NCBI GenBank assembly: GCA_028698995.1
Contig: JAQVVM010000038.1
Location: 1 to 46,024 of the forward strand
Direction of reading: 5' to 3'
DNA length: 46,024 nucleotides
From: Bacteroidales bacterium
GTDB taxonomy: Bacteria > Bacteroidota > Bacteroidia > Bacteroidales > PXBB01
Positions within the stretch are counted from its first letter, which is position 1. Every line of letters begins with the position of its first letter. The position numbers and the translations under genes were made by a program. The notes beneath the pieces are model-generated. The model worked only from the letters and a program-made list of their open reading frames with translations, did not search any database and was not told the origin of the DNA. Shown in pieces: positions 35,580 to 44,654 of this stretch.

Positions 35580-36779
35580 ATGAAAACAAAAATCATTTCA
35601 CTTTTATTAATGCCATTCTTCCTGACAGCAATAGCTTTTGCCCAACCTGTTGAAAATGACTCAGAAGGTTATATCTTTACACCTGTAAGGGAGATTTCAG
35701 CCACAAGCGTTAAAAATCAATTCCGATCAGGAACTTGCTGGAGTTTCTCTGGTCTGTCCTTTCTTGAATCAGAACTCATCAGACTTGGCAAGGGAGAATT
35801 CGATCTTTCCGAAATGTTTGTGGTAAGACATACTTACCAGGATAAAGCAATCAATTATGTCAGGTTTCACGGAAATCTGAATTTTGGTGGAGGGGGTGCA
35901 TTTCATGATGTTTTTAATGTCATCAAAAGATACGGCATTGTTTCCGAAGAAGCCTATTCCGGTCTTAATTATGGGGAAGACAAACATGTTCATTTTGAGA
36001 TGGATGAGGTTCTTAAAGGATACGTTGAAGCAGTTGTTGAAAACAAAAACAGAAAGCTTACACCTGCATGGATAGAAGGATATAAAGGGATTCTGGATGC
36101 ATACCTCGGAAGATTGCCGGAAAGGTTTAATTACAATGGCAGCTCCTATACCCCAGAGACTTTTGCATCAAGTCTTGGATTAAAATTAGATGATTACTTA
36201 TACATAACATCATTTACCCATCACCCCTTATACACACAGTTTGTTATGGAATTACCCGATAACTGGGCTATGGAAAGAGTTTGGAATGTGAGCCTTGAGG
36301 ATTTATGGCAGATTGTTGTCAATGCTGTAAATAATGGATATACAGTAGGCTGGGCAACAGATGTCAGTGAAAAAGGTTTTTCATGGAACAAAGGTTTAGC
36401 CATAGTTCCCGATATTGCAATCGAACATCTGGATGATACAGAACGTGCTAGATGGGAAGCACTTACACAAAGAGAAAAGGATGAGCAGCTTTACAAATTT
36501 GATAAGCCAGGGAAAGAGCTGATTATCACACCCGAAATAAGACAAACAGCTTTCGATAACTACGAAACTACCGATGACCATGGTATGCATATCGTTGGTA
36601 TTGTTAAGGACCAGAACGGCACTGAATATTTGAAAGTGAAAAACTCATGGTCGGACAGTAACCATATTTACAATGGATACCTCTATGCATCGAAATCATT
36701 TTTTCTTTACAAAACAACAAACATAGTTATCCACAAAAATGGGGTACCCTCAAGTATTCTCAGGAAGTTAAATTTGTAG
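35580..36779 (+). CDS. Secreted C1-family (PepC/bleomycin hydrolase-like) cysteine peptidase
   Basis: 399 residues from the ATG at 35580, which begins a signal peptide (KTKIISLLLMPFFLTAIAFA, cleaved before QPVEN); the longer frame would overlap the S46 gene. Papain-fold active site: Gln in KNQFRSGTCWSFS with Cys53, His334 in TDDHGMHIVGI and Asn355 in KVKNSWSD. PepC/bleomycin hydrolases usually are cytosolic aminopeptidases, so an exported form is specific to Bacteroidota-type peptide users. It likely works with the adjacent DPP11-like enzyme on peptides in the periplasm. Confidence 0.92.
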   Translation: MKTKIISLLLMPFFLTAIAFAQPVENDSEGYIFTPVREISATSVKNQFRSGTCWSFSGLSFLESELIRLGKGEFDLSEMFVVRHTYQDKAINYVRFHGNLNFGGGGAFHDVFNVIKRYGIVSEEAYSGLNYGEDKHVHFEMDEVLKGYVEAVVENKNRKLTPAWIEGYKGILDAYLGRLPERFNYNGSSYTPETFASSLGLKLDDYLYITSFTHHPLYTQFVMELPDNWAMERVWNVSLEDLWQIVVNAVNNGYTVGWATDVSEKGFSWNKGLAIVPDIAIEHLDDTERARWEALTQREKDEQLYKFDKPGKELIITPEIRQTAFDNYETTDDHGMHIVGIVKDQNGTEYLKVKNSWSDSNHIYNGYLYASKSFFLYKTTNIVIHKNGVPSSILRKLNL

Positions 36780-36830
36780 AAAATACAAATTCAAAATCTG
36801 TTTGCCTTTCAAAAGGACAGATGGATACAA

Positions 36831-36866
36831 AAAAAGTCAATGAGTTAACCCATTGACTTTTTTTTA
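36831..36866. terminator. Bidirectional intrinsic terminator
   Basis: A perfect 12-bp stem AAAAAGTCAATG / CATTGACTTTTT with an 8-nt loop is followed by further T. The A run before it gives a T tract on the other strand. It lies between the convergent C1 peptidase and LKR-like genes. Confidence 0.88.
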
Positions 36867-36886
36867 TTTTCCTTATTCAATAATTA

Positions 36887-38203
36887 CTACGGGTTCAAAA
36901 ACTTCTCAATGTATTTGAATGCAGGTGTCAGTTTCCCTTTATGGAGGATGAGTGCCCTTTTTATAGGATTGGGTAATTTTAAATTACTAAACGGCACATC
37001 AAAATCGGCTAAAGCAATAGGTAAAATATAAGAGGACAAAGCATTGCTAAATGCGGTAGAAGACTCCCTGGGTAACTCACTGGGTAAAATATCAACAGCC
37101 ATAATCAGAATACCATCGCCTTTGTATCCCATTGAATACTTTCTTGTAAAGGGGTGGTAAACAAAAATAGGGTCTTCAATTTCAGTTCCTTTGTGCAAGG
37201 CTTCAATTGAACCATTTGGATCGCAGGTAACATCGCCAATGACCATTAATTTAGGTTGTTTAATTTTTTTAAAATGGTCTTCCAAAAAGTCTTTTGTAAT
37301 AAGACGGGGATATTTGGCATCCCAATACATACAATTCATCAAAATGCTTAAATGCGGTACATACTTTTCAAAATCATTACAGTATTTTTCAGGATTTTTG
37401 TAGTAATCCTGTAATTCAAAAGTATGAGAAGAATCTATTGGTTTAACCAAATCCTTTTCCTTAAACACAACTTTATACAAAACATTGTGAGGTAAATTAG
37501 TCATTTGGCTTAATTCCAATAATTTTTCAGGTGAAATTTCTTTTACGGGTAGTAGATTAAAAATTTCTTGAGCTCCTGCTGAAACATTACCATAACCCGT
37601 AAAACCAATCACAAAGGGGAACAGTTCGTCCGGCAAGCCATTTTTAACTATTTCAAAACCTACTTCCGAAATCACTTTTTTTACATCTTCTAAAGAATCA
37701 TAGGTAACAGCTTGATTAATTTTTTCAAAAGGAGTCGAAAAACCAAATTCCTTCAATCTTAATCCCAATGACCACAATGAATTAATCATGCCTGCCAAAC
37801 CGGCATATTTCCCAAAAAAGATCAAACGTTTTCCTGTTTCATCTTCAACTTTTTCATAATCTATTAAATTACAACCCATTTCCATCATTTTTCGGAGCAT
37901 GGGCATGTTGTATGCTTGACCTTTAATAACATGAGAAAAGAACACATATGTTTTTCCTTTTCTAAAAAAACTCTCAGAAATTTCTTTTATGCCAAAAACC
38001 ACATCACAATCCCTAACATCATCAACAAGATGAGCACCAATATTTTCAAATTCATGACCTTTAAAGATTCTTTTTTCAGATTTTTCAACAAAGAAACCCA
38101 CATCCTCCCCTTGTTCAATCAACTTTTTCATTAAATCTGGTGTTATTGCACAACGCCTTTCCATTGCGTATTTATCCTCATGTCTTATACCAATCCTTTT
38201 CAT
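36887..38203 (-). CDS. Lysine-ketoglutarate reductase/saccharopine dehydrogenase-like protein
   Basis: 438 residues resembling the LKR half of bifunctional AASS-type enzymes. N-terminal alanine-dehydrogenase-like domain: IGIRHEDKYAMERRCAITPD, then FFGKYAGLAGMINSLWSLG; NAD(P)-binding turn VIGFTGYGNVSAGA (Gly203-Ser208); DVTCDPNGSIEAL in the C-terminal half, a strong AASS/LKR signature. LKR condenses lysine with 2-oxoglutarate to saccharopine. No saccharopine dehydrogenase (SDH) gene is adjacent, so the second step would be encoded elsewhere or the protein has another dehydrogenase activity of this superfamily. It is probably monocistronic. Confidence 0.82.
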   Translation of the reverse strand: MKRIGIRHEDKYAMERRCAITPDLMKKLIEQGEDVGFFVEKSEKRIFKGHEFENIGAHLVDDVRDCDVVFGIKEISESFFRKGKTYVFFSHVIKGQAYNMPMLRKMMEMGCNLIDYEKVEDETGKRLIFFGKYAGLAGMINSLWSLGLRLKEFGFSTPFEKINQAVTYDSLEDVKKVISEVGFEIVKNGLPDELFPFVIGFTGYGNVSAGAQEIFNLLPVKEISPEKLLELSQMTNLPHNVLYKVVFKEKDLVKPIDSSHTFELQDYYKNPEKYCNDFEKYVPHLSILMNCMYWDAKYPRLITKDFLEDHFKKIKQPKLMVIGDVTCDPNGSIEALHKGTEIEDPIFVYHPFTRKYSMGYKGDGILIMAVDILPSELPRESSTAFSNALSSYILPIALADFDVPFSNLKLPNPIKRALILHKGKLTPAFKYIEKFLNP

Positions 38204-38302
38204 ATCCGGTTGTTTAAAAATTCATAATTATTTTTTTGCAAAAAAATAACATTTTAACCACAAAAGCAAATATTTGAATAAAAATCCAAAAATGTCAATT
38301 TG

Positions 38303-38596
38303 TTATTCATTTTTACAATCACAATTCTGACATTCTTCTAAAGTATTAAAAGGGACAACACCATCACAACCACCCCAGATAAACTCCTTGCATGTACCTG
38401 ATTCTTTATCAAAATAATACCTTGGAAAATAGGCTTTACAATTTCCGGGATCCGGAACCAAAGCACATTTATTCTGACAATCCTGCTCTTCCTGACTTAA
38501 TGTTTTCTTTTTTGAGCAGCATTTACAGGCACTAAAAATACTGATTGATGCAATTATAAATAAAACAGCTGATGTTTTAATAAAAGATGGTTTCAT
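38303..38596 (-). CDS. Kunitz/BPTI-domain lipoprotein, candidate trypsin-type protease inhibitor
   Basis: 97 residues. A lipoprotein signal ends FSAC (lipid Cys24). The rest is a Kunitz domain with Cys at 44, 53, 69, 77, 89 and 92, so gaps are 8, 15, 7, 11 and 2; the first three equal BPTI exactly and the last two are one shorter. The core PGNCKAYFPRYYFDKESGTC and EFIWGGC match Kunitz domains. Lys54 directly follows the second Cys, the P1 position of BPTI, which predicts trypsin-like inhibition. Extra Cys at 26, 27, 40 and 94 may alter pairing. Likely surface-exposed lipoprotein protecting the cell from its own or foreign serine proteases. Such domains are typical of animals, sparse in bacteria. 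Confidence 0.88.
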   Translation of the reverse strand: MKPSFIKTSAVLFIIASISIFSACKCCSKKKTLSQEEQDCQNKCALVPDPGNCKAYFPRYYFDKESGTCKEFIWGGCDGVVPFNTLEECQNCDCKNE

Positions 38597-38818
38597 ATGT
38601 ATAAAAATTTAGTTATTAATAATTGTAAAGAAAGTACAAGATTACATATTTTTAATGAGACTTTCAGTAAAATATTAAAAAAATGGAATACGCTTTTAAA
38701 CGTATCGAAATATGATTTTTTAGACTTTGAAAAAAAACAATTTTGCTATGTCAAAAAAAAAACAGAAATTTGCACAATTTTAAATATTAGTAATTATTAA
38801 CTAAAACAATTATCATTT

Positions 38819-41014
38819 ATGAATGAATTACCTATTTTTTGGCTGATACCGGCTAGTGCCATTTTAGCATTAATTTTTGCTTACTATTTTTTTAAGCAAA
38901 TGATGCGTGCAAGTGAAGGAACAGAAACAATGAAAAAAATTGCTCTTCATGTTCGTAAAGGAGCCAATGCTTATCTTAAACAACAGTATAAAATTGTTGG
39001 TATTGTTTTTCTTATAATAACAATAATATTCAGTATTTTGGCATATGGTCTTAACATACAGAACCCATGGGTGCCTTTTGCCTTTCTTACAGGAGGTTTC
39101 TTTTCTGCACTTGCAGGGTTTATAGGGATGAAAACTGCCACTTATGCATCCGCACGTGCAGCACATGCTGCGAGTAAATCACTTAACGCAGGTCTTCAAT
39201 TGGCATTCCGTAGTGGTGCAGTTATGGGCCTTGTAGTAGTTGGCTTAGGTTTGTTAGATATTTCAATATGGTTTATCGTACTTAATGCTGTTTATCCGGC
39301 TGCTTCTGATGTTCATAATTTACTTATTATAACTACAACCATGTTAACCTTCGGCATGGGAGCATCTACACAGGCTTTATTCGCTCGTGTTGGCGGTGGC
39401 ATTTTTACAAAAGCAGCCGATGTTGGAGCTGACCTTGTAGGTAAAGTTGAAGCAGGTATTCCTGAGGATGATCCACGTAATCCTGCAACTATTGCAGATA
39501 ATGTTGGTGACAATGTGGGAGATGTTGCAGGTATGGGTGCTGACTTATATGAATCGTATTGCGGTTCAATTTTAGCAACTGCGGCACTTGGTGCTGCAGC
39601 ATTTTTGGCACAACCTGTCATTGCAATAAAAGCTGTTTTGGCTCCTATGCTTATTGCAGCTGTAGGTATTATTCTTTCAATTATTGGTATTTTTTTAGTT
39701 AAGACAAAAGAAGGTGCCAGTATGAAAGACCTTCTCAAATCACTAGGATTTGGTGTTAATGTAAGCGCAGTTTTAATTACTATTTTTTCTTTCCTTATAC
39801 TCTGGTACCTTGATTTCCCAAATTACATTGGTGTTTGGGGTTCTATAGTAACAGGTCTTGTTGCAGGTATTATTATTGGACAATCAACTGAGTATTATAC
39901 AGCTTCTGCCTACAAACCAACTAGAACTATTGCTGCTGCTGCACAAACAGGCCCTGCAACAGTTATTATCAGTGGTATAGGTGTTGGTTTAGTATCAACT
40001 GCTTTTCCATTAATCATAATTGTTATTGCAATCACATTGGCTTTCTTATTTTCTACTGGTTTTAGCTATGATTTAGCTAATATTGGCACTGGTCTTTACG
40101 GTATTGGTATAGCTGCTGTAGGAATGCTTTCAACATTAGGTATTACATTAGCAACAGATGCTTATGGCCCAATCGCTGATAATGCCGGTGGTAATGCCGA
40201 AATGAGCCACTTAGGCCCTGAAGTACGTAGAAGAACAGATGCTCTAGATTCATTAGGAAATACTACTGCCGCTACAGGAAAAGGATTTGCAATTGGCTCT
40301 GCTGCACTTACAGCTTTGGCACTTTTAGCTGCTTACATCGAAGAAGTACGTATAATGTTTGTAAAATTCCTAGACAAGCCAAACGAGCTTATTAATGGAG
40401 TCTTTGCAAAAGATGCTTCATTTATTGATTATATTCATCATTTTGAAGTGAACCTGATGAATCCAAAAGTTATTGTAGGGATTTTTATCGGAGTAATGGC
40501 AGCGTTCTTATTCAGCGGGTTAACAATGAATGCTGTAGGTCGTGCAGCAGGAAAAATGGTTGACGAAGTTCGCCGCCAGTTCCGCGAAATTGCCGGTATT
40601 ATGGAAGGAACTGCTGAGCCCGATTATGCACAGTGTGTTGCTATTTCTACTAAAGCTGCTCAAAAAGAAATGATGTTACCTTCTTTATTAGCTCTTCTTA
40701 TACCTGTTATTGTAGGTTTAATTTTTGGTGTTCCAGGTGTTGTTGGCTTATTGGTTGGAACAATTACAAGCGGTTTTGCTTTGGCAATATTTATGGCTAA
40801 TGCAGGTGGTGCATGGGATAATGCAAAAAAATATATTGAAGAAGGAAATTATGGCGGAAAAGGCTCAGAAGCACATAAAGCTGCTGTTACAGGCGATACC
40901 GTTGGTGATCCATTTAAAGATACATCTGGTCCAAGTCTTAACATTCTTATAAAACTTATGACTATGGCTTCTGTTGTAACTGTTGGTATAGCTGTAGCTT
41001 ACAGCATTTTGTAA
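38819..41014 (+). CDS. hppA: K+-dependent membrane-bound pyrophosphatase (Na+ and/or H+ pump)
   Basis: 731 residues with about 16 membrane helices. It couples PPi hydrolysis to ion export across the inner membrane. PPi/Mg site: [11 protein letters not shown] (201-211), [21 protein letters not shown] and the late DNAGGNAEM and [11 protein letters not shown]. The GNTTAA motif has Ala484, the signature of the K+-dependent subfamily (Lys there means K+-independent). K+-dependent members are mostly Na+ pumps, some pumping both Na+ and H+ as reported for Bacteroides. It is monocistronic and followed by a strong terminator. Confidence 0.96.
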   Translation: MNELPIFWLIPASAILALIFAYYFFKQMMRASEGTETMKKIALHVRKGANAYLKQQYKIVGIVFLIITIIFSILAYGLNIQNPWVPFAFLTGGFFSALAGFIGMKTATYASARAAHAASKSLNAGLQLAFRSGAVMGLVVVGLGLLDISIWFIVLNAVYPAASDVHNLLIITTTMLTFGMGASTQALFARVGGGIFTKAADVGADLVGKVEAGIPEDDPRNPATIADNVGDNVGDVAGMGADLYESYCGSILATAALGAAAFLAQPVIAIKAVLAPMLIAAVGIILSIIGIFLVKTKEGASMKDLLKSLGFGVNVSAVLITIFSFLILWYLDFPNYIGVWGSIVTGLVAGIIIGQSTEYYTASAYKPTRTIAAAAQTGPATVIISGIGVGLVSTAFPLIIIVIAITLAFLFSTGFSYDLANIGTGLYGIGIAAVGMLSTLGITLATDAYGPIADNAGGNAEMSHLGPEVRRRTDALDSLGNTTAATGKGFAIGSAALTALALLAAYIEEVRIMFVKFLDKPNELINGVFAKDASFIDYIHHFEVNLMNPKVIVGIFIGVMAAFLFSGLTMNAVGRAAGKMVDEVRRQFREIAGIMEGTAEPDYAQCVAISTKAAQKEMMLPSLLALLIPVIVGLIFGVPGVVGLLVGTITSGFALAIFMANAGGAWDNAKKYIEEGNYGGKGSEAHKAAVTGDTVGDPFKDTSGPSLNILIKLMTMASVVTVGIAVAYSIL

Positions 41015-41045
41015 TTTTTCAATAAACACAAATAAACTAATTCAT

Positions 41046-41078
41046 AAAAAGCTCTGATGTTATTGTCAGAGCTTTTTT
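41046..41078 (+). terminator. Intrinsic terminator after hppA
   Basis: A stem AAAAAGCTCTGA / TCAGAGCTTTTT (12 bp, perfect) with an 8-nt loop is followed by T. It can act on both strands, but only hppA reads into it closely. Confidence 0.9.
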
Positions 41079-41474
41079 ATTTATTCAAACCTAATTAATC
41101 CCACATACATAAATAGTATCAGTACTATTGAAAATCAATTGGTTAAGCATAATAAAGTATCCAATAAATTTTCTATATGTTTCTTCAGAAGATGGTATTC
41201 GAAACCCGCTATTAAACTAGACAGATGAATATAATACATAATGCCAACAAATTAAACCCGAATTTAAGACTTGGGGAGGCGAATCATTAAGAAAAAATGA
41301 AATAAAAATTGAATTCTATATTAACCAATTAAACAAGACTAAAAAAGAAACACTCTTGCACAATTGTTTACATTGAATATGTATGTGTTTAAATCATTTT
41401 TAGAATTGTCTAAAATAAGAGAATACACAGAAAAGATGCTTTAATATTAGTTTATTAAAAGACAAATAAACACA
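41079..41474. other. About 400-bp intergenic region between hppA and iorB
   Basis: No supported gene. Only very short frames occur. One weak 7-bp AT-rich hairpin TTTTAGA/TCTAAAA (41398-41415) lies about 60 bp past the iorB stop and could be a remnant terminator for iorAB, but it has no T tract. Confidence 0.5.
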
Positions 41475-42056
41475 CTAAATTTTGTTTTCTGTGAATTTTC
41501 GTCCGGCATTGAGGGCTTCAATATTTTTACTGATAACCTCTTCTCCCTTTGATTTGAACAAAAATCTAATGGCATTTTCCAAGATTTTAAAATCAATATC
41601 AAGGAATGGGGAAGCTGCACCAAGAATAACCATATTGGCTGATTTCGCAGACCCAAGTTCATTAGCAATCTGGTCGGCATCAATACTGATATGATTGCTC
41701 ACTTTATCTAACTCAGCGAGAACATCATTGATGGGAGGATAATTTGAAATATTGATAAAAGGTTTGGTATTTGTGATAACCCAACCCTCTGATGATAACA
41801 TAGGTAAGTAACGTAAAGCTTCCATAGGTTCAACGGATATGATCATATCAGCCTTGCCACCAGGAATAAGATCGGATGCAATTTCTTTATCAGAGATCCT
41901 GAGATGAGATTGCACATCCCCTCCCCTTTGGCTCATGCCATGGACTTCAGACTGCTTTAGAAACAAACCGGATTCGACAGCAGCCAAACCAATAGTAGCA
42001 GCAATTGAAAGAATTCCCTGACCACCTACACCTGCTAAAATTATATCTTTTTTCAT
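41475..42056 (-). CDS. iorB: Indolepyruvate:ferredoxin oxidoreductase, beta subunit
   Basis: 193 residues of the gamma-type pyruvate:ferredoxin oxidoreductase domain. It opens with IILAGVGGQGILSIAATIGLAA, then LKQSEVHGMSQRGGDVQSHLRI, the two strongest family motifs, and SVEPMEALRYL. With IorA it oxidatively decarboxylates indolepyruvate and other aryl-pyruvates (from Trp, Phe, Tyr transamination) to aryl-acetyl-CoA, reducing ferredoxin. It follows iorA by 28 bp. An anaerobic trait. Confidence 0.95.
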   Translation of the reverse strand: MKKDIILAGVGGQGILSIAATIGLAAVESGLFLKQSEVHGMSQRGGDVQSHLRISDKEIASDLIPGGKADMIISVEPMEALRYLPMLSSEGWVITNTKPFINISNYPPINDVLAELDKVSNHISIDADQIANELGSAKSANMVILGAASPFLDIDFKILENAIRFLFKSKGEEVISKNIEALNAGRKFTENKI

Positions 42057-42084
42057 TATATGATTTTTAATTAATTATTAAATA

Positions 42085-43689
42085 TTACTTTTTCTGGGAA
42101 AATTTTTCTCTCATCCTTTTATTCAGAGTTACGATACACTCTCGGCGAGGAATTATAACGCTGACCCCATTATAAGCCAATTCTTCTTCAAAAACCTTGA
42201 AATTTTCATCGTGTTTATTTCTTAATGGTTTTATAACTCTGATGTGAGATTCTTCAACACCAAGTCCTTTGCAGATGTCTTCAATTTTACCAAAAGCTGC
42301 AGAAGATTGCCCACCTGTCATACCGGTAGTGCCATTGTCAAGAATAACAACTGTAATATTACTTTTATTATTAATGGCATCCAGTAAACCGGTCATTCCT
42401 GAATGGGTAAAAGTTGAATCGCCAATAACTGCAACAGCAGGTACTAATCCTGCATCAGCAGCACCTTTAGCCATGGTTATGGAGGCACCCATGTCCACAC
42501 ATGAATTAATAGCTTCAAAAGGTTTCAAAGCTCCTAATGTATAACAACCAATATCAGAAAAAACCCTTCCTGCACCATAGGGTTTCAAAGCATCCTGCAA
42601 GGCATTGTACGAGTCAGCATGTGGGCAGCCACTACAAAATGAAGGTGGTCGTCCTACAACAAGTTCAGGAATATTTTTACCGGCAGTTACAACTAAACCC
42701 AATGACAGTGCAACAATATTCGGATTTAATTCCCCATCACGTGGAACAGTGCCATCAAGGCGTCCTTTTACTTTTAATCCGACAGATAATAAACCCTTTA
42801 CTAACTCCTCTACCAAAGGAAATCCATCTTCAAGTACCAGAATTTCATCACACTCATTCACCAATTTCTGAATCATTTTTCGCGGCATAGGGTACTGATT
42901 GAGTTTTAAAACCGGATAAGGGATATTCCTGTCAGGATAACATTCCATCAGATAATTGTATGCTATGCCACATGCAATGATGCCAAGAGATTTGTCTTTC
43001 CCATCAAAATAAGTATTAAAATTATTTTCGGATTCATTTTCAAATAATTCCTGATTGTTTAGCAACAATTTGTATCTTTTACGAGCAATGGCAGGAAGTA
43101 AAACAAATTGCCTCAAATCCTCAGGTAATTTAATTTCATTTTGTGCCTTAGGTTCTTTTCTTAATACGCCTGCCCTGGAGTGAGCTAAACGAGTAGTAAT
43201 ACGCATCATTACAGGCGTTTTATATTTTTCTGACATTTCAAAACCATAATGCACCATGTCATATGCTTCTTGTTGTGTGGATGGTTCCAGTATTGGTATC
43301 AGGGCAAATTTGCCAAAAAAACGAGAATCCTGTTCATTTTGTGAAGAATGCATAGAGGGGTCATCGGCAATTACATAAATAATCCCACCATTGGCACCGG
43401 TAACACCTGAATTTACAAAGGGGTCGGCAGCTACATTTAAACCCACATGCTTCATACAAACCATGGTTCTTTTACCGGCATAAGACATACCCAATGCTGC
43501 TTCTGCAGCTGTTTTTTCGTTTGCCGACCATGTTGAATGAATATTTTTTGCCCTGGCTTCTTTTGATCGTTGTACATATTCTGTAATTTCAGTTGAGGGT
43601 GTCCCCGGATAGGCATATATTCCGGATAATCCTGCATCTATAGCTGCTTGTGCTATAGCCTCATCTCCTAGTAATAATAATTTTTGCAT
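42085..43689 (-). CDS. iorA: Indolepyruvate:ferredoxin oxidoreductase, alpha subunit lacking the ferredoxin domain
   Basis: 534 residues from the ATG at 43689; a longer frame to 43743 runs into the promoter. N-terminal PFOR-type domain: LLLGDEAIAQAAIDAGLSG, YPGTPSTEI, ANEKTAAEAALGMSYAGKR and KHVGLNVAADP. The TPP domain contains SFCSGCPHAD (Cys352, Cys355) and VIGDSTFTHSGMTGLLDA (from about 422) with ILDNGTTGMTGGQ. Archaeal IorA continues into a C-terminal 2x[4Fe-4S] ferredoxin domain; here the protein stops after VIIPRRECIVTLNKRMREK, just where that domain would begin. I see no ferredoxin gene next to it. The electron path must differ. Confidence 0.94.
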   Translation of the reverse strand: MQKLLLLGDEAIAQAAIDAGLSGIYAYPGTPSTEITEYVQRSKEARAKNIHSTWSANEKTAAEAALGMSYAGKRTMVCMKHVGLNVAADPFVNSGVTGANGGIIYVIADDPSMHSSQNEQDSRFFGKFALIPILEPSTQQEAYDMVHYGFEMSEKYKTPVMMRITTRLAHSRAGVLRKEPKAQNEIKLPEDLRQFVLLPAIARKRYKLLLNNQELFENESENNFNTYFDGKDKSLGIIACGIAYNYLMECYPDRNIPYPVLKLNQYPMPRKMIQKLVNECDEILVLEDGFPLVEELVKGLLSVGLKVKGRLDGTVPRDGELNPNIVALSLGLVVTAGKNIPELVVGRPPSFCSGCPHADSYNALQDALKPYGAGRVFSDIGCYTLGALKPFEAINSCVDMGASITMAKGAADAGLVPAVAVIGDSTFTHSGMTGLLDAINNKSNITVVILDNGTTGMTGGQSSAAFGKIEDICKGLGVEESHIRVIKPLRNKHDENFKVFEEELAYNGVSVIIPRRECIVTLNKRMREKFSQKK

Positions 43690-43730
43690 AAAGTTAATAT
43701 CTTTAATTGTTTGTATTTTCTGAATCGAAA

Positions 43731-43738
43731 CAAATCTA
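43731..43738 (-). promoter_or_regulatory. Candidate -7 box of the iorAB operon
   Basis: TAGATTTG on the - strand fits TAnnTTTG, 41 bp before the iorA start codon. Confidence 0.42.
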
Positions 43739-43743
43739 AACAT

Positions 43744-44063
43744 TTTTTAAATAAGAGCATAATAAATTAATTATTTTGATGATATTTTTTAATTTATTAA
43801 ACAATTAATATCATATATAGTTTATTATCAGTTATTTACACAAAAACAATTAAAAAAAAATTTTTACTACAAAAGGTTTTTGGATATCTTCTTTTGTCTT
43901 TGGGATGGTAAAAAAAATTTGCTCTACTTTATCCACTAATGCTATAAAGCATCTCTTAAAAGCATAACTGAATAGTTGATAAACCTGAATACCTAATAAA
44001 TTTATACTTTATAGGGCTTTTAAATGAGGGCATTTTTGCCTTCCATCTCATTGTTATGACCTG
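43744..44063. other. About 320-bp AT-rich intergenic region
   Basis: Lies between iorA and the DJ-1 gene. No coding frame, hairpin with T tract or RNA-like structure was recognised. It contains the upstream part of the iorAB promoter region. Confidence 0.5.
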
Positions 44064-44654
44064 TTAATTTTTATTATTATCAAATCCCATCAATTGACGA
44101 ACTTTATCAGCGTTATTCTTGCTTGTCAAATTCTCCAACAATAAAAATGCAACATCTATCGCTGTTGATGGATTCCAAGAAGTAATCACATTGCCTTCTA
44201 TTACTATAGGTTGATGTAATACATTAACACCACATCCTTTTAAAGCTTCTCTTCGAATCTTGCTATTGTAAACGGTCCCTTTTTTACCTTTTAAAACACC
44301 ACTCTTTCCTAATGGTAAGGAACCCACACAAATGGAAGCGATAATTTTATTATGAAAATTAAACGCATTAATTAAATCTAAAAACTTTTTATCGTAAGCG
44401 TCTTTGTAAAATCCATAAACCTCGAATCCACCTGGAATTGCTAATGCATCAAATGAGTTCATATCAATTTCTTCAATCACGTTGTCAACAATAAATCTTT
44501 GGTTAAACGAACTTCTAATTTCTTTTCTAAGCCCACAAGTGAATAATTCAGTCGTGTTATCACCTTCAACAAGGTTCCAACCAATTACATCAATAAAGGC
44601 ACTTGCTTCAAGCGGTTCGAAACCATCTGCTAACAATAACAATACTTTTTTCAT
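44064..44654 (-). CDS. DJ-1/PfpI-family protein
   Basis: 196 residues. It opens MKKVLLLLADGFEPLEA, with the conserved Glu16 next to the active site, has LAIPGGFE, and the nucleophile Cys109 in IIASICVGSLPLG. The His/Asp partner region is GCGVNVLHQPIVIEGNVITS. Members act as chaperones, glyoxalases or amidases; the exact activity cannot be told from sequence. The usual residue after the Cys (H/A) is Val, a mild deviation. It lies 450 bp from the accessory module and looks monocistronic. Confidence 0.88.
   Translation of the reverse strand: MKKVLLLLADGFEPLEASAFIDVIGWNLVEGDNTTELFTCGLRKEIRSSFNQRFIVDNVIEEIDMNSFDALAIPGGFEVYGFYKDAYDKKFLDLINAFNFHNKIIASICVGSLPLGKSGVLKGKKGTVYNSKIRREALKGCGVNVLHQPIVIEGNVITSWNPSTAIDVAFLLLENLTSKNNADKVRQLMGFDNNKN

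Noticed and set aside
38597..38800. 67-residue + strand frame between the Kunitz gene and hppA
   Set aside because: Low-complexity AT-rich translation in a divergent promoter spacer; no motif, promoter or conserved look.
41398..41415. Terminator for iorAB
   Set aside because: Only a 7-bp AT-rich stem with no T tract on the relevant strand; too weak to call.
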